Source of the DNA: Neocallimastix lanati (nom. inval.)
Taxonomy: Eukaryota; Neocallimastigomycota; Neocallimastigomycetes; Neocallimastigales; Neocallimastigaceae
Reading direction: 5' to 3'
NCBI GenBank assembly: GCA_016946835.1
Contig: JACVTC010000172.1
Coordinates: 7,501-32,500 of the forward strand
Length of the DNA: 25,000 nucleotides
The notes beneath the pieces were generated by a model. It was given only the letters and a program-made list of their open reading frames with translations, was not told the origin of the DNA and ran no database searches. The stretch's first letter is position 1, and each line of letters starts with the position of its first letter. A program made the translations under genes and the position numbers. This document shows positions 8,010-20,089 of this stretch, one piece after another.

Positions 8010-10325
8010 GGTCATTATGAATACCGAGTAATGCCCTTTGGATTAAAGAATGCACCTGCTACTTTCCAACACTTTATTAATGATGTATTAGGGGAATACT
8101 TAGATGAATTCGCTTTCGCTTATATTGATGATATACTTATATACTCAAACACCCTAGAAGAACATCGCGTGCATGTGAAGAAGATTCTTAAACGTTTGCA
8201 AGAAAGTGGACTTTATGCAAAATTAAGTAAGTGTGAATTTGAAGTCCAGAAAACAACATTCTTGGGGCACGTAATATCCAATCAAGGAATTTCCATGGAT
8301 CCGGATAAAGTTAAGTCTATCTTAGAATGGCCAATACCAACTACAGTCAAAGAAGTACAATCATTTATAGGTTTATGCAACTACTACCGAAGATTCATCC
8401 CAAACTTTGCTAAAATTGCTAAGCCGTTACACAACTTAACAAGAAAAGATGTTAAATATGAATGGACTGAAGAATGTTCTGTCGCATTCGAAACTTTAAA
8501 GAAACTCTTTACAAAAGAACCAATACTTGTTCATGCAGATCCAGAATTACCGTTTATAGTAGAGACAGATGCAAGTAATTTTGCAATCGGTGCTGTGTTA
8601 TCTCAAAGACAAAAATATACAAACGCATTACATCCAATTTGTTATTATTCAAGAGGTTTAACAAAATCTGAAAAGAATTATCCAATATATGACAAGGAAT
8701 TATTAGCTGTCAAGTGTGCGTTACAAGAATGGAGACATTACTTAGAAGGGGCTAAGCATCAATTTACAATTTATACCGATCATAAAAATTTAACTTTTCC
8801 ACGTAAACCTGAGTTGTTATCTCAACGTCAAATAAGATGGAACTTATTCTTATCTCGATTTGATTACAAAATACAATATAGACCAGGAAAAGAAGGTGGA
8901 AAACCAGATGCTTTTTCGAGAAGACCAGATTATGAAAATCAAGAAATAGATGATGAAAAAGAAACTTCAGCTTGTCTTACAATACAAGAAGCTACAGAAG
9001 ATTTATGTTTAGTTGCAATTCAAGGGAACTTAAAAGATGAATTGATAAAAGAAATTAAAGATGATGAAGTCATACAAGAATTAATCAAGATCAAAAAAGG
9101 AGAATCTACTTCTAATAATAAATATAAAAATAAAATGAAAGACTTTACTATTGACGAAGAAGGTTTATTATTATATAAGGGTTTAATTTTCGTTCCAAAG
9201 AAGATGAGAAATATTATCATTGCTATTCATCATGATAATCCAGTTCAAGGTCATTTTGGTATTCTCAAAACCAAAGAAATTATAAGTAGAAATTTTGTTT
9301 GGTTTAAGATGACTTCCGATATTGTTAAGTATATCGCATCATGCAAAACATGTGCTCAAGTAAAAGATGATCGCCACCGTCCTTATGGATTACTTCAACC
9401 TCTTCCTACTCCAAAAAGACCATGGTCCTCAATCTCAATGGATTTTATAACTGATTTACCTAAGTCAAGAGACAAAACAGTTATAATGGTCGTAGTTGAT
9501 AGATTAACAAAGATGGCTCACTTTATTCCATTTAGGAGTATACCTACTACTCAAATCGCTGCTGATGTATTTTTTAGAGAAGTTTTTCGTTTACACGGAT
9601 TACCAGAAGATATTACTTCCGATAGAGGATCTCAATTCACCTCCGAATTCTGGCAAAGACTTTGTAGTTTATTAGATATTCGTCAAAATTTGTCAACAGC
9701 ACATCACCCTCAAACAGATGGTCAAACTGAACGAGTTAATGGTATATTAGAACAATTTTTAAGGTGCTATATTAACAAAAGAAAAAATAACTGGATGGAC
9801 ATTCTTCCTTATGCTGAATTCGCATATAATAACACATTACAACAATCGACTAATCAGACACCATTCTTCTCAAATTATGGTTTTAATCCAAAATTCAATC
9901 CAGTTATACCTGCTGATGGCAGAAGAACAAGTACCATTGACCATGTTGAACAAATAAGGAAAAACATGCAATTCCTCAAGAAAAATTTAGAAAAAGCTAA
10001 GGAAAGATATAAGAGATATGCAGATCACTTAAGAATTGTAGGACCAAAATTAAAAGTAGGTGATAAAGTTTGGTTAAAGCGTCCAGACTTACTTCCAAAA
10101 GGTCCTTCTAAATTGACTAACAGAAAACTTGGTCCTTTTAAAATTATTGAAAAAACAGGCCCTGTTTCTTATAAATTAGAATTGCCTGATACTATTAAGT
10201 GTCATAATGTTTTCCATATTTCAAACCTAGAACCTTACAATGAAAGAGAATTTGATGAATCTGTGCAAGTACTAATACTCGAATTACTTCGATCGCTACT
10301 GATACTGAAGGAAAGGAACCTTTGA
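8010..10325 (+). pseudogene. Gag-Pol polyprotein, 3' part: rest of RT, RNase H, integrase
   Basis: This is the same frame directly after the stop at 8007-8009; a convenient Met is at 8031 but is not a true start. Counting from that Met: YIDD (31-34) is the RT catalytic centre; RNase H shows TDAS (179-182), DKELLAV (221-227) and YTD (248-250); integrase has an HHCC zinc finger (H400/401, H408, C438, C441) and the catalytic D471, D531 and E567. The GPF-type GPY/F module is near 699-705 and ends in NVFHISNLEPY. After about residue 740 the sequence loses family resemblance and stops at 10323-10325, because the chromodomain has moved to another frame. The active sites all look intact. Confidence 0.93.
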
Positions 10326-10486
10326 AGATTGTTGCCGCTAAAGTTGTTAACAATAAACCTCTTTACTTTATGTTATGGAAAGGACTTCCAGCTACTGAAT
10401 GCACTTGGTTGTCTGAAGAAGAAATCTCCGATCCTCAATTAGTTCAAGAGTTCAATAGAACTAATAGAGTTCCTTCGAGATTATAA
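10259..10486 (+). pseudogene. Integrase C-terminal chromodomain, displaced by a frameshift
   Basis: The frame one base earlier than the preceding pol frame is open from 10259 to TAA 10484-10486. It encodes a chromodomain: PLYFMLWKGLP then ECTWLSEEEI, followed by LVQEFN. This matches the YLVKWKGYP...TWEPEENL...LVEEF pattern, with Trp in WKG and TW kept. The shift falls somewhere in 10259-10322, most simply one lost base. No X-XXY-YYZ slippery heptamer is seen in the overlap. In chromoviruses this domain binds modified histone tails and steers integration, so the shift removes targeting from this copy's integrase. Confidence 0.85.
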
Positions 10487-10506
10487 GTCGCTCAGGGGCT
10501 CGACTT

Positions 10507-10519
10507 AAACAGAGGGGCA
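10507..10519 (+). promoter_or_regulatory. Polypurine tract
   Basis: AAACAGAGGGGCA directly abuts the TG of the 3' LTR at 10520, with the purine core AGAGGGG at 10511-10517. This is the standard site for plus-strand DNA priming in LTR retrotransposons. Confidence 0.85.
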
Positions 10520-11574
10520 TGTAAAATATTTAATAATTTGAATACGTATTTAAATGTAATGTAATGTAAATTATTGTGGATAAAAATGTTTTCCAAATTT
10601 TTAATATAAATTTAAATGTATTCCAAATTATTAATTTAAATAATTTTCTCAAAAATGTATGACTAAATTATTTGGAGAATTTACGTAACAATTACTCAGT
10701 TGAATCACGAAACTTCATAAATTAAAAAATAATTAGTCATTAATTAGTTAAATTAAAATAATTAAAGGAATATTGCCTTTTCCGTTTGTTTACAAAAACT
10801 TGCCGTTTTGTTTACTTGTCTTTTAAATTATAGAAATTCTAAAAATAAAAATAGCAAGTTGTGGTTTAGTAAATTGGTTTTCACAACTTGGCAAAATTTA
10901 AATTAAATATATGGATAGAATATATTTAATCATATAATTAATGAATTAAACTCTAAATTTTCTTCATAGAAAATTTTAGAAAAATTAGATAGTTTTAAAT
11001 AGGATTTATATTAAAATAATTCATAACATTTCATGTAATTTATTATATAATGTAATTGATAATATAAAATAATATGTTTATATAATTTATTAAAATTTAT
11101 TTTGATTTAAAACTTTATTTTGAAAAAGTATAAAAAGAGTTAATTTTTCAACTATTGAACGATAGTTGGAAAATCGTATAGAATAGGAAAATCGTATAGA
11201 ATAGGAAAATCGTATAGAATAGGAAAATCGTATAGAATAGGAAAATCGTATAGAATAGGAAAATCGTATAGAATAGGAAAATTTAAATTTTATTATTAGT
11301 TTCGTAACTATTATTAGAATAGTTACTTTCTTATAAAACAATTATATTATAGTTTGTAAAACCTTAACTGCTAGTGGGAACTCCGGAAAGGACCCTGCGT
11401 TACCCAGTTAAGTGGTTGTTGAAAATTAGTTAATAAATAAAATAAATAAATAAAAGAAATTAAAAAAGAAAATGATTAATTAAATAATAGAGGTTTAAGA
11501 TATAGTGTTATTAGTGTAGTAAAGTTAGTTTAGAATAGCCACAAACCTAGACTTGATAAGTATTTTATTTTACA
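10520..11574 (+). repeat. 3' LTR (1,055 bp)
   Basis: Appears identical to the 5' LTR in a line-by-line reading, including the six 18-bp units (11175-11282) and the hairpin (11363-11412). It ends TTTTACA at 11574 and is followed by the right CATAT duplication. Confidence 0.95.
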
Positions 11575-11579
11575 CATAT
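11575..11579. repeat. Target-site duplication, right copy (CATAT)
   Basis: Matches the five bases directly before the 5' LTR (4560-4564). Confidence 0.9.
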
Positions 11580-13460
11580 AATTTTAGGAATATAATAATA
11601 ATTAACACAAATAATATGTTAAGAAGTAACCAGATTGAATTTAACGAGGAATCAGGTTGATATATCTATATAATATAACTATATAGATATAAGTAAATTA
11701 CTAAAATAAAAGAGTTATAAAGTTAAATTTGTTAATTTAACACTTAATTAAAACTAATAATTGGTTTGATATGATAAAAATTTTTATTTATTAATAAAAA
11801 TATATAGTTATATTATAATAGGTTAACTATAACCTTACAAAGAACAAAAAGATAAATTTGAATTTTCTTTTTATACTTTGTAGGTTTGAGAATATTGATA
11901 ATAATAATATAAAGTTGATAATAATAATATTTAGTATAAGAATATGTTTAATATAAATAAATTATATTTTTTAATCTAATATATTAGCTAATATATATAA
12001 TATAATATTAAATTTAAATATTTAATATAGTAATTAATAATTAATAATTAATTAAATCAATATAACATAAATTAATACATAAACATTAATTTATGAATCA
12101 AGGATGACATAACCAAATGATTCATGTTAATAAATATTTTATTTATTAATAATATTTAAGTTTAATATGATATCATTAGAATCAGTAGGCCTAAGCTGGT
12201 CCTAAGATGATCAAATAACTTATAATATTATAAAATAAATAAAATTTAAAGAATAATTAATGAATTATAAATTTTTATTAATTATTTTGTTTTTAATAAT
12301 TTTAATTGAAATTAATTGAAATTGAAATTTAATTCAGTTGTAATTTCAACATAATAAAATTACAATAAAAAAAAATAATTTGTTTTAAAATCAATATTTA
12401 TTTATTTAAATTTATAAAAGAAAAATAATAATATAATTATTTATTTAATAAAAAGAAAGTTATTGATTATATTTCATTTCACTAAAATTACATGTATTTA
12501 TATTTTTTTATCAAATTAAAATTTGTAAAGCCTAACTATTTTTTTAATAAACTAATTACTAATTATTTTTATAAATAAAACATTTAAATTGAAATTGAAT
12601 TATTATTTTAGTTAATAATATTATTGTTATAAATAGTAGTTATATATTATTGAATTATTAATTATTTAATAATAGTTTAATACTAATATATATAAAATAA
12701 AAATAAAGAGATTATACAGAATATTTTATTGTGGTTTAGTTAAATTTAGTAATTAAAAATAAATTTAAATTGATAACGAAAATTTTAATAACTAATTAAA
12801 TAGATTTGATTATTTTCAATATAACATAATACAAAAGAAATATAATATTAATATATTAAGTGGGCAAGGACAATATTCTTGGCTAAAGATTTTTAATACA
12901 TTATAATGGAATCGGATCGATAATTCAAAAAGGAATTATAAGTTAATTAGTGATTTATTAACTTAAGATTTCTATTTAGTAATATTTGAAGAATATTGGA
13001 AAGTTCCAATTATATAGAATAGAATAATCTATAAGGTTAGAATAATTTATATTATTCTAGCACAATTAGTATTATTTGTTCATTCTGTATTAAATTGTAA
13101 GAATCTATAATTATTTTTAACAAAATAATTATATTTTCTTAGTTAGGTTATAATTAATATAACTTTTATTTAACTCATATTTCATTTATATACCTAATTA
13201 TAATTAATAATTTATTTAATTATATATTAAAATTTTATTTAGTTTAATATTAAAATTTTATTTAATTAAATAATTTTTATACATTTAAAATAATATTAAA
13301 TTTATTTAATTATTCACTTAATTATTAAATTTATTAGTTTTAGTTTTCTCTCACTTATTAAATCATAAACTAAAACACTATTCTGTATTCTATCATGTAT
13401 TCCGTATTGTATTAATCATGTATTTTATTATTAATGTATTGTTTTATATTTTTTATGTAA
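11580..13460. other. AT-rich non-coding stretch
   Basis: About 1.9 kb with no open frame or recognisable protein remnant. Slightly less AT-rich pieces occur at 12180-12215 (around AGGCCTAAGCTGGTCCTAAG, with a CCTAAG direct repeat) and at 12860-12925. From 13378 to 13440 there are irregular direct repeats of a TATTCTGTAT / CATGTATT type. Before the chromovirus inserted, this DNA was joined to the tRNA-like sequence at 4462-4534. Confidence 0.5.
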
Positions 13461-14072
13461 AGTTCTATAAAATAGAACTAAATAGATTAAATTTTAAATT
13501 TTATGATCGAAATAATTTTCATTATTTTATTCTTTTATTTTCGATCATTATATTAGATTAAGTAATCGGTTAATTAAGGTTTTTCCAATTACTTCTTAAA
13601 AGTAATCGGTTTTACTTAATTAACGCGATGATCGATATGGATAGAATATCGATCAAAAAACTTATCTAGGTTTTTCTTCTAGTCTTTTCCTAGATAAGAG
13701 ATTTGTTAAGATTAGAACCCCTTTTGATTTTAACCTTATTTTGACAAAAAAGTATAAATAAAGCTCTTGAGTTCTCTTTGAGAAATCAAGAGTTATTATT
13801 ATAACAATTATAATATAATAATAATAACAATAGTTTTAACATTTAAAATTTCTAATAAATAATAAAACAAATTATTTTAATAAAACAAATTTTATAATTA
13901 AAACTTTTCTTTATCAATTTTAGTGTTTCGTCTATTATAATTCGTTATAATAAACTCGATAATTAGAAAGAACCATAGGTAAGTATGATTCTTTTCTAAA
14001 CCTTTAATATTAGCAGTTAGAGCTAATATTAATGATTAATAATTTAATTATAATTTTTTAATTAAATTATTA
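13461..14072. repeat. Cluster of perfect inverted repeats around a TATA box
   Basis: Successive stems are: AGTTCTAT/ATAGAACT (13461-13479); ATGATCGAAA/TTTCGATCAT (13503-13548); GTTAATTAAG/CTTAATTAAC (13569-13624); GATCGATAT/ATATCGATC (13630-13654); CTTATCTAGG/CCTAGATAAG (13661-13698); a 13-bp stem with one mismatch and a 3-nt loop (13764-13792); TATTATAA-TTCG-TTATAATA (13933-13952); an 11-bp stem (14004-14032); and a 14-bp stem (14037-14072). Several contain G and C, so AT bias alone does not explain them. The layout of TATA box, hairpin and AATAAAAC region loosely resembles the LTR-like blocks at 205-640 and 21243-21650. It may be a related LTR or another element's terminus. Confidence 0.6.
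13753..13760 (+). promoter_or_regulatory. TATA-like box within the hairpin cluster
   Basis: TATAAATA is followed 4 bp later by the near-perfect hairpin 13764-13792. A consensus splice donor, AG|GTAAGT, lies downstream at 13977-13984. Together they could mark an LTR promoter or a 5' non-coding exon; no open frame follows. Confidence 0.35.
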
Positions 14073-14079
14073 CAAAAAT

Positions 14080-14590
14080 TTTCTAAATACAGCTTAAATT
14101 CATCGTTTTCAATTTCTAAAGTCTTTATTTTCATTTATTTCAATTCAAATAGTTCGGATGACCTGTTTCTGAAAATCTTTCTTTTAATTCATTTATCATT
14201 AAATATACACTTGTGTAATTATTTAATAAGCTTTTTGTATATTTGTCGAGGCTATTCAATATTATAATCCTAATGGTACTATCATATTTTTGATGCTTTT
14301 TTCTTATTGTTTATATATTTAACATTATTTAATACACAATCATCTAATTCTTCAGAATCAAGGAGTAATTTCAAACCTGAATGCTATTTAGGAAATTTTT
14401 CATTTGTAATTTTATAATATTGAATATAAAGTTTATTAATTGAATTTATTTAAATATTTAAAGATTCTACTTCAACAGGAGCATCATTCATTGTTGTGCT
14501 TAATGTATTTTTAGTCTTTGTTGTCTTTGTTATATTTGTTGAAGTATTTGAAGAACTTCTTGTGGTTATTTAATTTTCTTATTTAGTCAT
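14080..14590 (-). pseudogene. Ty1/copia gag N-terminal fragment
   Basis: The ATG complement at 14588-14590 starts MTK and then meets stops at codons 4 and 7. The same frame continues with a Thr/Asn/Ser-rich leader (TTRSSSNTSTNITKTTKTKN), then MNDAPVEVESLNI. Later frames give KLLLDSEELDDCVLNNV, SLDKYTK-type remnants, and TLEIENDEFKLYLENF. The LLDSEELDDYV and SLDKY...TSxxxM...LKERF patterns are those of copia-type (UBN2-like) gag. The fragment stops at the hairpin cluster. It is dead coding sequence, and may derive from the same family as the relic at 19117-21240. Confidence 0.6.
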
Positions 14591-14599
14591 TTTAATGTG

Positions 14600-15233
14600 A
14601 CTGTTAATATTTATTTTTTTTAATATTTAATGTTTAATATATATATATTTTTTTTTGATTTTTTTGATATTATCAATTGTTAATGAATTATTGAGTCAGT
14701 GAAACTCTTTATCTTTTAAATATAACACTCAAAATCAGAAATGATATTTATATTTTATTATGTGTATATTTATTTTATCGATTTTTCATAAAGAAAGACC
14801 TATTTATTTAAGAATATGTCATTACATGTTATTTATATTCATTTTAATATAATAGTCAAACATTATTGTTAATATTTGACGTTACATTGTATGATACTAT
14901 CAAATAGAAATTGTTTACATTTAATAATGTAGTATAATGTACAATGTAATTAAACACATAACTACGATACTTAACATGATTAATATAATTAATATTTTTA
15001 TACAATTTTATTATATAAATATAATAAAATTATATATATTTTGTTGTATTTTATATTTAATAAAATTTAAAGAATTAAAAATTAACCTATTATATATTCA
15101 ATTTTATTTTTTTTTCTAATTTTTTTTTCTAATTAAAATTATATAATTTCTAAGTATTAATTACTACTTTAACTATTTTATTTACTATATATTCTAAATT
15201 ATAGATTTATAAACACTTTAAACTAAATTAATT
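14600..15233. other. AT-rich intergenic DNA
   Basis: Downstream of the cysteine-rich gene (which is on the minus strand). A 60-codon plus-strand frame at 14937-15119 is Ile/Phe/Tyr-rich and compositional. An AATAAA-like motif read on the minus strand near 15175 could serve as the polyadenylation signal of the gene at 15234. Confidence 0.4.
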
Positions 15234-17676
15234 TTAAAAGAGTAAAGTAGCACTGAATATAGAAAATACCACAATTGAAATTAAACTAATCTTTGTTGCC
15301 AATTCCCCTGCACTTGAGTTTGAATCTTCTTTAACCATAAGTTTGGCAAAGGAAGTACACTTATTATTTTCTAAAAGATTGATAGCTTCAGATAAATCTA
15401 TATCAATGTCAGCACTAATTTCAACATTACCATTGACCGAAACATCACGTCTTCTTGTACTTTGTTCTTCAAGAGTTTCCTTTGACGTATCATAAATAAT
15501 CTTATAAACTTCAGTAAAACTTTTATTACAAGTAATATCTTCACAAGTATTCTGTAGAGCTTCTTTATATTCTTTTATATCAACTTCACTTGTAATATTT
15601 CCATCTTTCATGAAATCAACTACTGGACAGTACTCATCACTATCTTCTGTTTTTGAACAAGTTGAAAGATAGGTCAACTTAAGGGTTTCATGGATTTTTT
15701 TATAAATTTGTTCATGATTACTGGAAGAACTAATACATTTATTTTCTTCGGAAAGTAAATCAGACACAAAAGCTTCACAGTTTTTATCTTCGAAAATACT
15801 ACAAATATCAGATGTTGTAATATTTTTAACATCTTTATATGAATCATTTGAAATAAATAATTTAACACAAGAAGAATAACGCCAAACTTGAGATAAACAT
15901 TCTTTATTAATTCCAAAAATATTGGTATTTTTATTCAATTTTTCAATACCATCCTTAATGTTTTCATATTCTGGAGTTAAACCTTTAATAATATCTATTC
16001 CAAGATCAAGTACTGAAGCAACAACTTGATGCTGTTTTTTTATTAGAAAATATATTCAAATTTTAAATATACAATTATTAGTATTTATTATTATTATTGT
16101 TATTAATGTTGTTATTATTTATAAATAAAAAAGAAAATTTTTATAATTAAATCAATTTATTTAATACAAAAAAAAATTTTTTTAACTTACAATTAATGAA
16201 AATATATCTTCAATAATTTCAAAAATACCTAAACCAATCTTAAATGTATTACAGGTGTGTTTCTTGAATTTATTGAAAAATGATTTATAATCAAATTCAG
16301 TGGATATAACAGCGTTATAAATATTTGATTCAGTAATAATATCAGTAAGTTTATAGAATTCATCACTACAATAATTATCATTACAATTATCAGTGACAGC
16401 TTGAAGGAAATCTTTAGTTATTTCACCTACTTTGTGAGAAGTTTGAAGATATTTTGCAATTGGGCAATAATCTTTATTATTTTCAGTTTTTGTACATGCA
16501 GAAATGTATGTAAAACGAAGAGAGATGAAAATTGCTCTGTAAATAGTATCACTAGCATAGGTACCACTACAATTAATATTATTATTCTCTAAATCACTTA
16601 AAAGATTAGAGCAATCATCATCTTCAAATTTTTTACACATATTTGTAATGTCAGAGGAACTGGCCACTTTAGAGCTTTCATAATTTTGGAATAATTTGAA
16701 ACATTTACTGTAATTATTAAATTGATTAAAGCATTTTTCACTTGCATCAATATTTTTATCAATTGATATTTGAGCTTTACTAATCATTTTCAGAATTTCA
16801 GAATAGTTTGGTATATTTCCAAAACTTAATTGATAAATAATATTGATTATATTATCATATAAATCTTCCTATTAAAATTTTACATTTTAAAAAAAAAAAT
16901 AATAAAATAAAAATGAACATTAAAATGAAATTGGTTTATATTTTTATTAATAATAATTAATAATATTTTATATACTATAGCAATATTATGTACAAAAAAT
17001 ATAATTATTATTTAAAATTATTTTTATCGATTTTACTTACAACACCATAGAATAGATCTCTATTTGATGTAATAAAGTCTATACTACTACATTTATTTTC
17101 ACTAAAACTTCTAGCTAAAGCTTTATAACTGTTATTCATAGCAAAACTAATTAAGTATTCATATAAATATTTATTTGTAATATTTTTATCTATAATTTCG
17201 GCCATAGTGACAAAAGCTTTATTACAATTTTTGTCTTCACAGGATTCCTGTAAAGATTTATTTGTTTGTTCTGCTGTAATTGAAGATGTAGTAATTAAAT
17301 TGGTAAATGGACATACTTTACCACCTGTAGTCTTTGTACAAAAAGCAAGATAGTATAATCTAAAATATGTATATGTATATTTTGTGATTTCACCAAAAGT
17401 GGCATCACATTCAATATTATTATATGTATCCTCAACAAAACTAGAACATTTTTTGGATTCAAAAACTGGGCACATAGTATCACTGTTTAATTCAGATACA
17501 TCTTTACCTTCAGTAGCTTTATTTAAACTTGCTATACATTCAGCATACTTTGTAATTTGTAAAATGCATAGAGCATTATTTTTCTTAATTTCAACAGTAA
17601 ATTCTGTTGAATCAGAAGCCAATGCATATGAAATGCATAAAATTATTAAATTATAAAATATAAATTTCATTTTCAT
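15234..17676 (-). CDS. Secreted, probably GPI-anchored protein with three ten-cysteine domains; three exons
   Basis: Exons are complement(17676-17041), (16868-16191) and (16031-15234), giving 212 + 226 + 265 = 703 residues. Both junctions are phase 0 with GTAAGT donors and TAG or CAG acceptors, and the frame is open throughout each exon. Residues 1-21 form a signal peptide ending AYALAS-like before DST. Each exon encodes one copy of a domain with ten aligned cysteines: C-x9/10-C-x21-C-x7-C-x12/13-C-x22-25-C-x8/9-C-x23-27-C-x4-C-x38-56-C, including a C-[TS]-K-T-x-CP core. The C-terminus has a small-residue stretch (NSSAG, about 676-680), a short spacer, and a hydrophobic tail ending TLLF, which is a GPI-attachment layout. 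An RRR at about 631-633 may be a processing site. I infer a wall or surface protein; the domain family is not one I can name and the ligand is unknown. Confidence 0.85.
16032..16190 (-). other. Intron 2 of the cysteine-rich gene (159 bp)
   Basis: Minus-strand donor GTAAGT (complement of 16185-16190) and acceptor ACAG before 16031, with a T/A-rich interior. Splicing joins an Ile codon (ATT) to a His codon (CAT) in phase 0. Without splicing, translation would stop two codons into the intron. Confidence 0.8.
16869..17040 (-). other. Intron 1 of the cysteine-rich gene (172 bp)
   Basis: Minus-strand donor GTAAGT (complement of 17035-17040) and acceptor TAG at 16871-16869, preceded by a T-rich tract. 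Phase 0: a Val codon (GTT) is joined to a Glu codon (GAA). The downstream frame runs 27 codons to an internal Met at 16787 without a stop, which supports this acceptor over a separate gene starting at that Met. Confidence 0.8.
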
Positions 17677-17697
17677 TAAAAATTTTTTTCTATGGAT

Positions 17698-17745
17698 AAA
17701 AAAAAAAAAAAAAAAAAAAAAAAAACAGCGGTCTATTTATGTATC
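17698..17745 (-). promoter_or_regulatory. Likely core promoter: TATA-like box and T28 tract
   Basis: On the minus strand CATAAATAGA (complement of about 17732-17742) is about 60 bp before the ATG at 17676. A run of 28 T (complement of 17698-17725) lies between them. A TATA box plus a poly(T) tract is a common yeast-like promoter layout; the assignment rests on position only. Confidence 0.35.
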
Positions 17746-19061
<1,316 letters not shown>

Positions 19062-19116
19062 AAAACTTTTTATTTATTATTTTATTTTTCTTTGAAAATT
19101 AAATAAGTAAATTTTA

Positions 19117-19650
19117 TCATTTTAAATCTGAAATGCTTTTAGTTAATGGATCTGTTAACATATTTTCAGTATTTATATATTCTAATACAATTTTATTGTT
19201 TGTAATAATATCTTCTTGAATAAATTTGTATTGAGTATCTATGTGTTTACATCTGCCTTTTGAATTTGTTTCTTTATTGTCTACCACATTTTTTATTTTT
19301 ATATCTTTATTTATTATTTCCCTAAATAAATTTGTAAACCGCATTCCTTTCTTAACACATTCAGTTAAACTTACATATTACGCCTTGGCAATTAATAATG
19401 ATACTATTTTTGTAATTGTGATTTCCATTAAGATTGGATTATCACCTAGTATAAATATATATTTACTAGTAGATTTTCGAGATTTTCATCGTTAGCAAAA
19501 TCTGAATCAGATTTATCTATAAAATTACTATTTTTATTACAACATATAGATTTTGTTTTTACTCATTTTCTTTTAAGTACTGTAAAATTTGCATTAAATC
19601 TTCATAATCAACTTCAGTTGGATTTTCACAAATTCTGGGTAAAATTCTGG
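19117..19650 (-). pseudogene. Ty1/copia RNase H fragment with the end of RT
   Basis: Minus-strand pieces are ENPTEVDYEDLMQILQYLKE (end of RT), SDSDFANDE (RNase H start; DADWA-type Asp), a degraded LSTAEAEY block, and a 75-codon frame 19344-19117. That frame has RFTNLFREI, a DNKETN piece, KHIDTQYKFIQE and ENMLTDPLTK. The order CKHID.KYHFIRE...TENMLADPLTK is the classic copia RNase H end. It is broken by stops near 19370-19460. Confidence 0.8.
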
Positions 19651-19659
19651 AATAAGAAT

Positions 19660-20070
19660 GTGTTTATATATTCTCTACTATTGCCGGATTTCAAATTAAC
19701 AATTTTTAAGGTGTTGTATTTGTAATGAATTTATGAAAATTAACAAAAATATTGTATCCATTGCTTTTGTTTTTAATTAAGTAGATCCAACATTTTCATG
19801 AAAAATCATCAAAGAATGTGACATAATAATTAAAACCATTATATAAAGTTTCTAATTTTCCTACTAAGTCAGTATGAATAGGTTCTAAAGGTTTTTCAGC
19901 TTTGTTAGAAAAACTGGGAAATGTTTTTCTTTAACTTGCTGACTTTACATTGATGATAATTTTTATTATTATGATTGTAGGTGTTCTCAATGAAAAAAAT
20001 TTTTAATATCTTTATTGCTAAAGTGTTCTAATCTGTCATGTAGTATCAATATTAGATATTATTTGTTGGA
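19660..20070 (-). pseudogene. Ty1/copia integrase zinc-finger and core fragment
   Basis: Minus-strand fragments are LHDRLEHFSNKDIKNFF (pre-integrase), HQCKVSKLKK (from the HHCC finger), EPIHTDLVGKLETLYNGFNY (first catalytic Asp), and VTFFDDFS. A NLKSGNSREYIN piece stands where copia has the K-TDNG-EY motif, with the second catalytic Asp changed. Several frameshifts are present. Confidence 0.75.
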
Positions 20071-20089
20071 ATGATGTCAAATGAGAATA

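Larger units (their letters stand above)
4565..11574 (+). mobile_element. Full-length Ty3/gypsy chromovirus LTR retrotransposon
   Basis: The 7,010-bp element is bounded by two 1,055-bp LTRs (TG...CA) and a CATAT target duplication. Internally it has a self-complementary primer site directly after the 5' LTR, a leader with a 34-A tract, one fused gag-protease-RT-RNase H-integrase-chromodomain reading frame, and a purine-rich tract before the 3' LTR. RT before integrase, the GPY/F module and the chromodomain place it among chromoviruses. A single ORF together with self-priming resembles the Tf1/sushi lineage. The LTRs showed no difference in a line-by-line comparison, so insertion was recent. 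The coding frame nevertheless carries one in-frame stop (8007-8009) and one frameshift (between about 10259 and 10322), so this copy would need proteins from another copy. Confidence 0.95.

Noticed and set aside
10259-10322. Programmed frameshift to express the chromodomain
   Set aside because: No slippery heptamer is visible in the overlap, and in chromoviruses this domain is normally in frame with integrase. A mutation is simpler.
14937-15119. 60-codon plus-strand frame
   Set aside because: Ile/Tyr/Phe/Asn composition is that of random AT-rich DNA, with no motif or homologous copy.
15674-15916. 80-codon minus-strand frame overlapping the third exon
   Set aside because: Shadow of the cysteine-rich gene in another frame; the longer frame keeps ten aligned cysteines.
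16182-16787. Separate gene starting at the internal Met 16787
   Set aside because: The frame continues 27 codons upstream to a good acceptor in phase with exon 1, and this copy has no signal peptide, so it is an exon.
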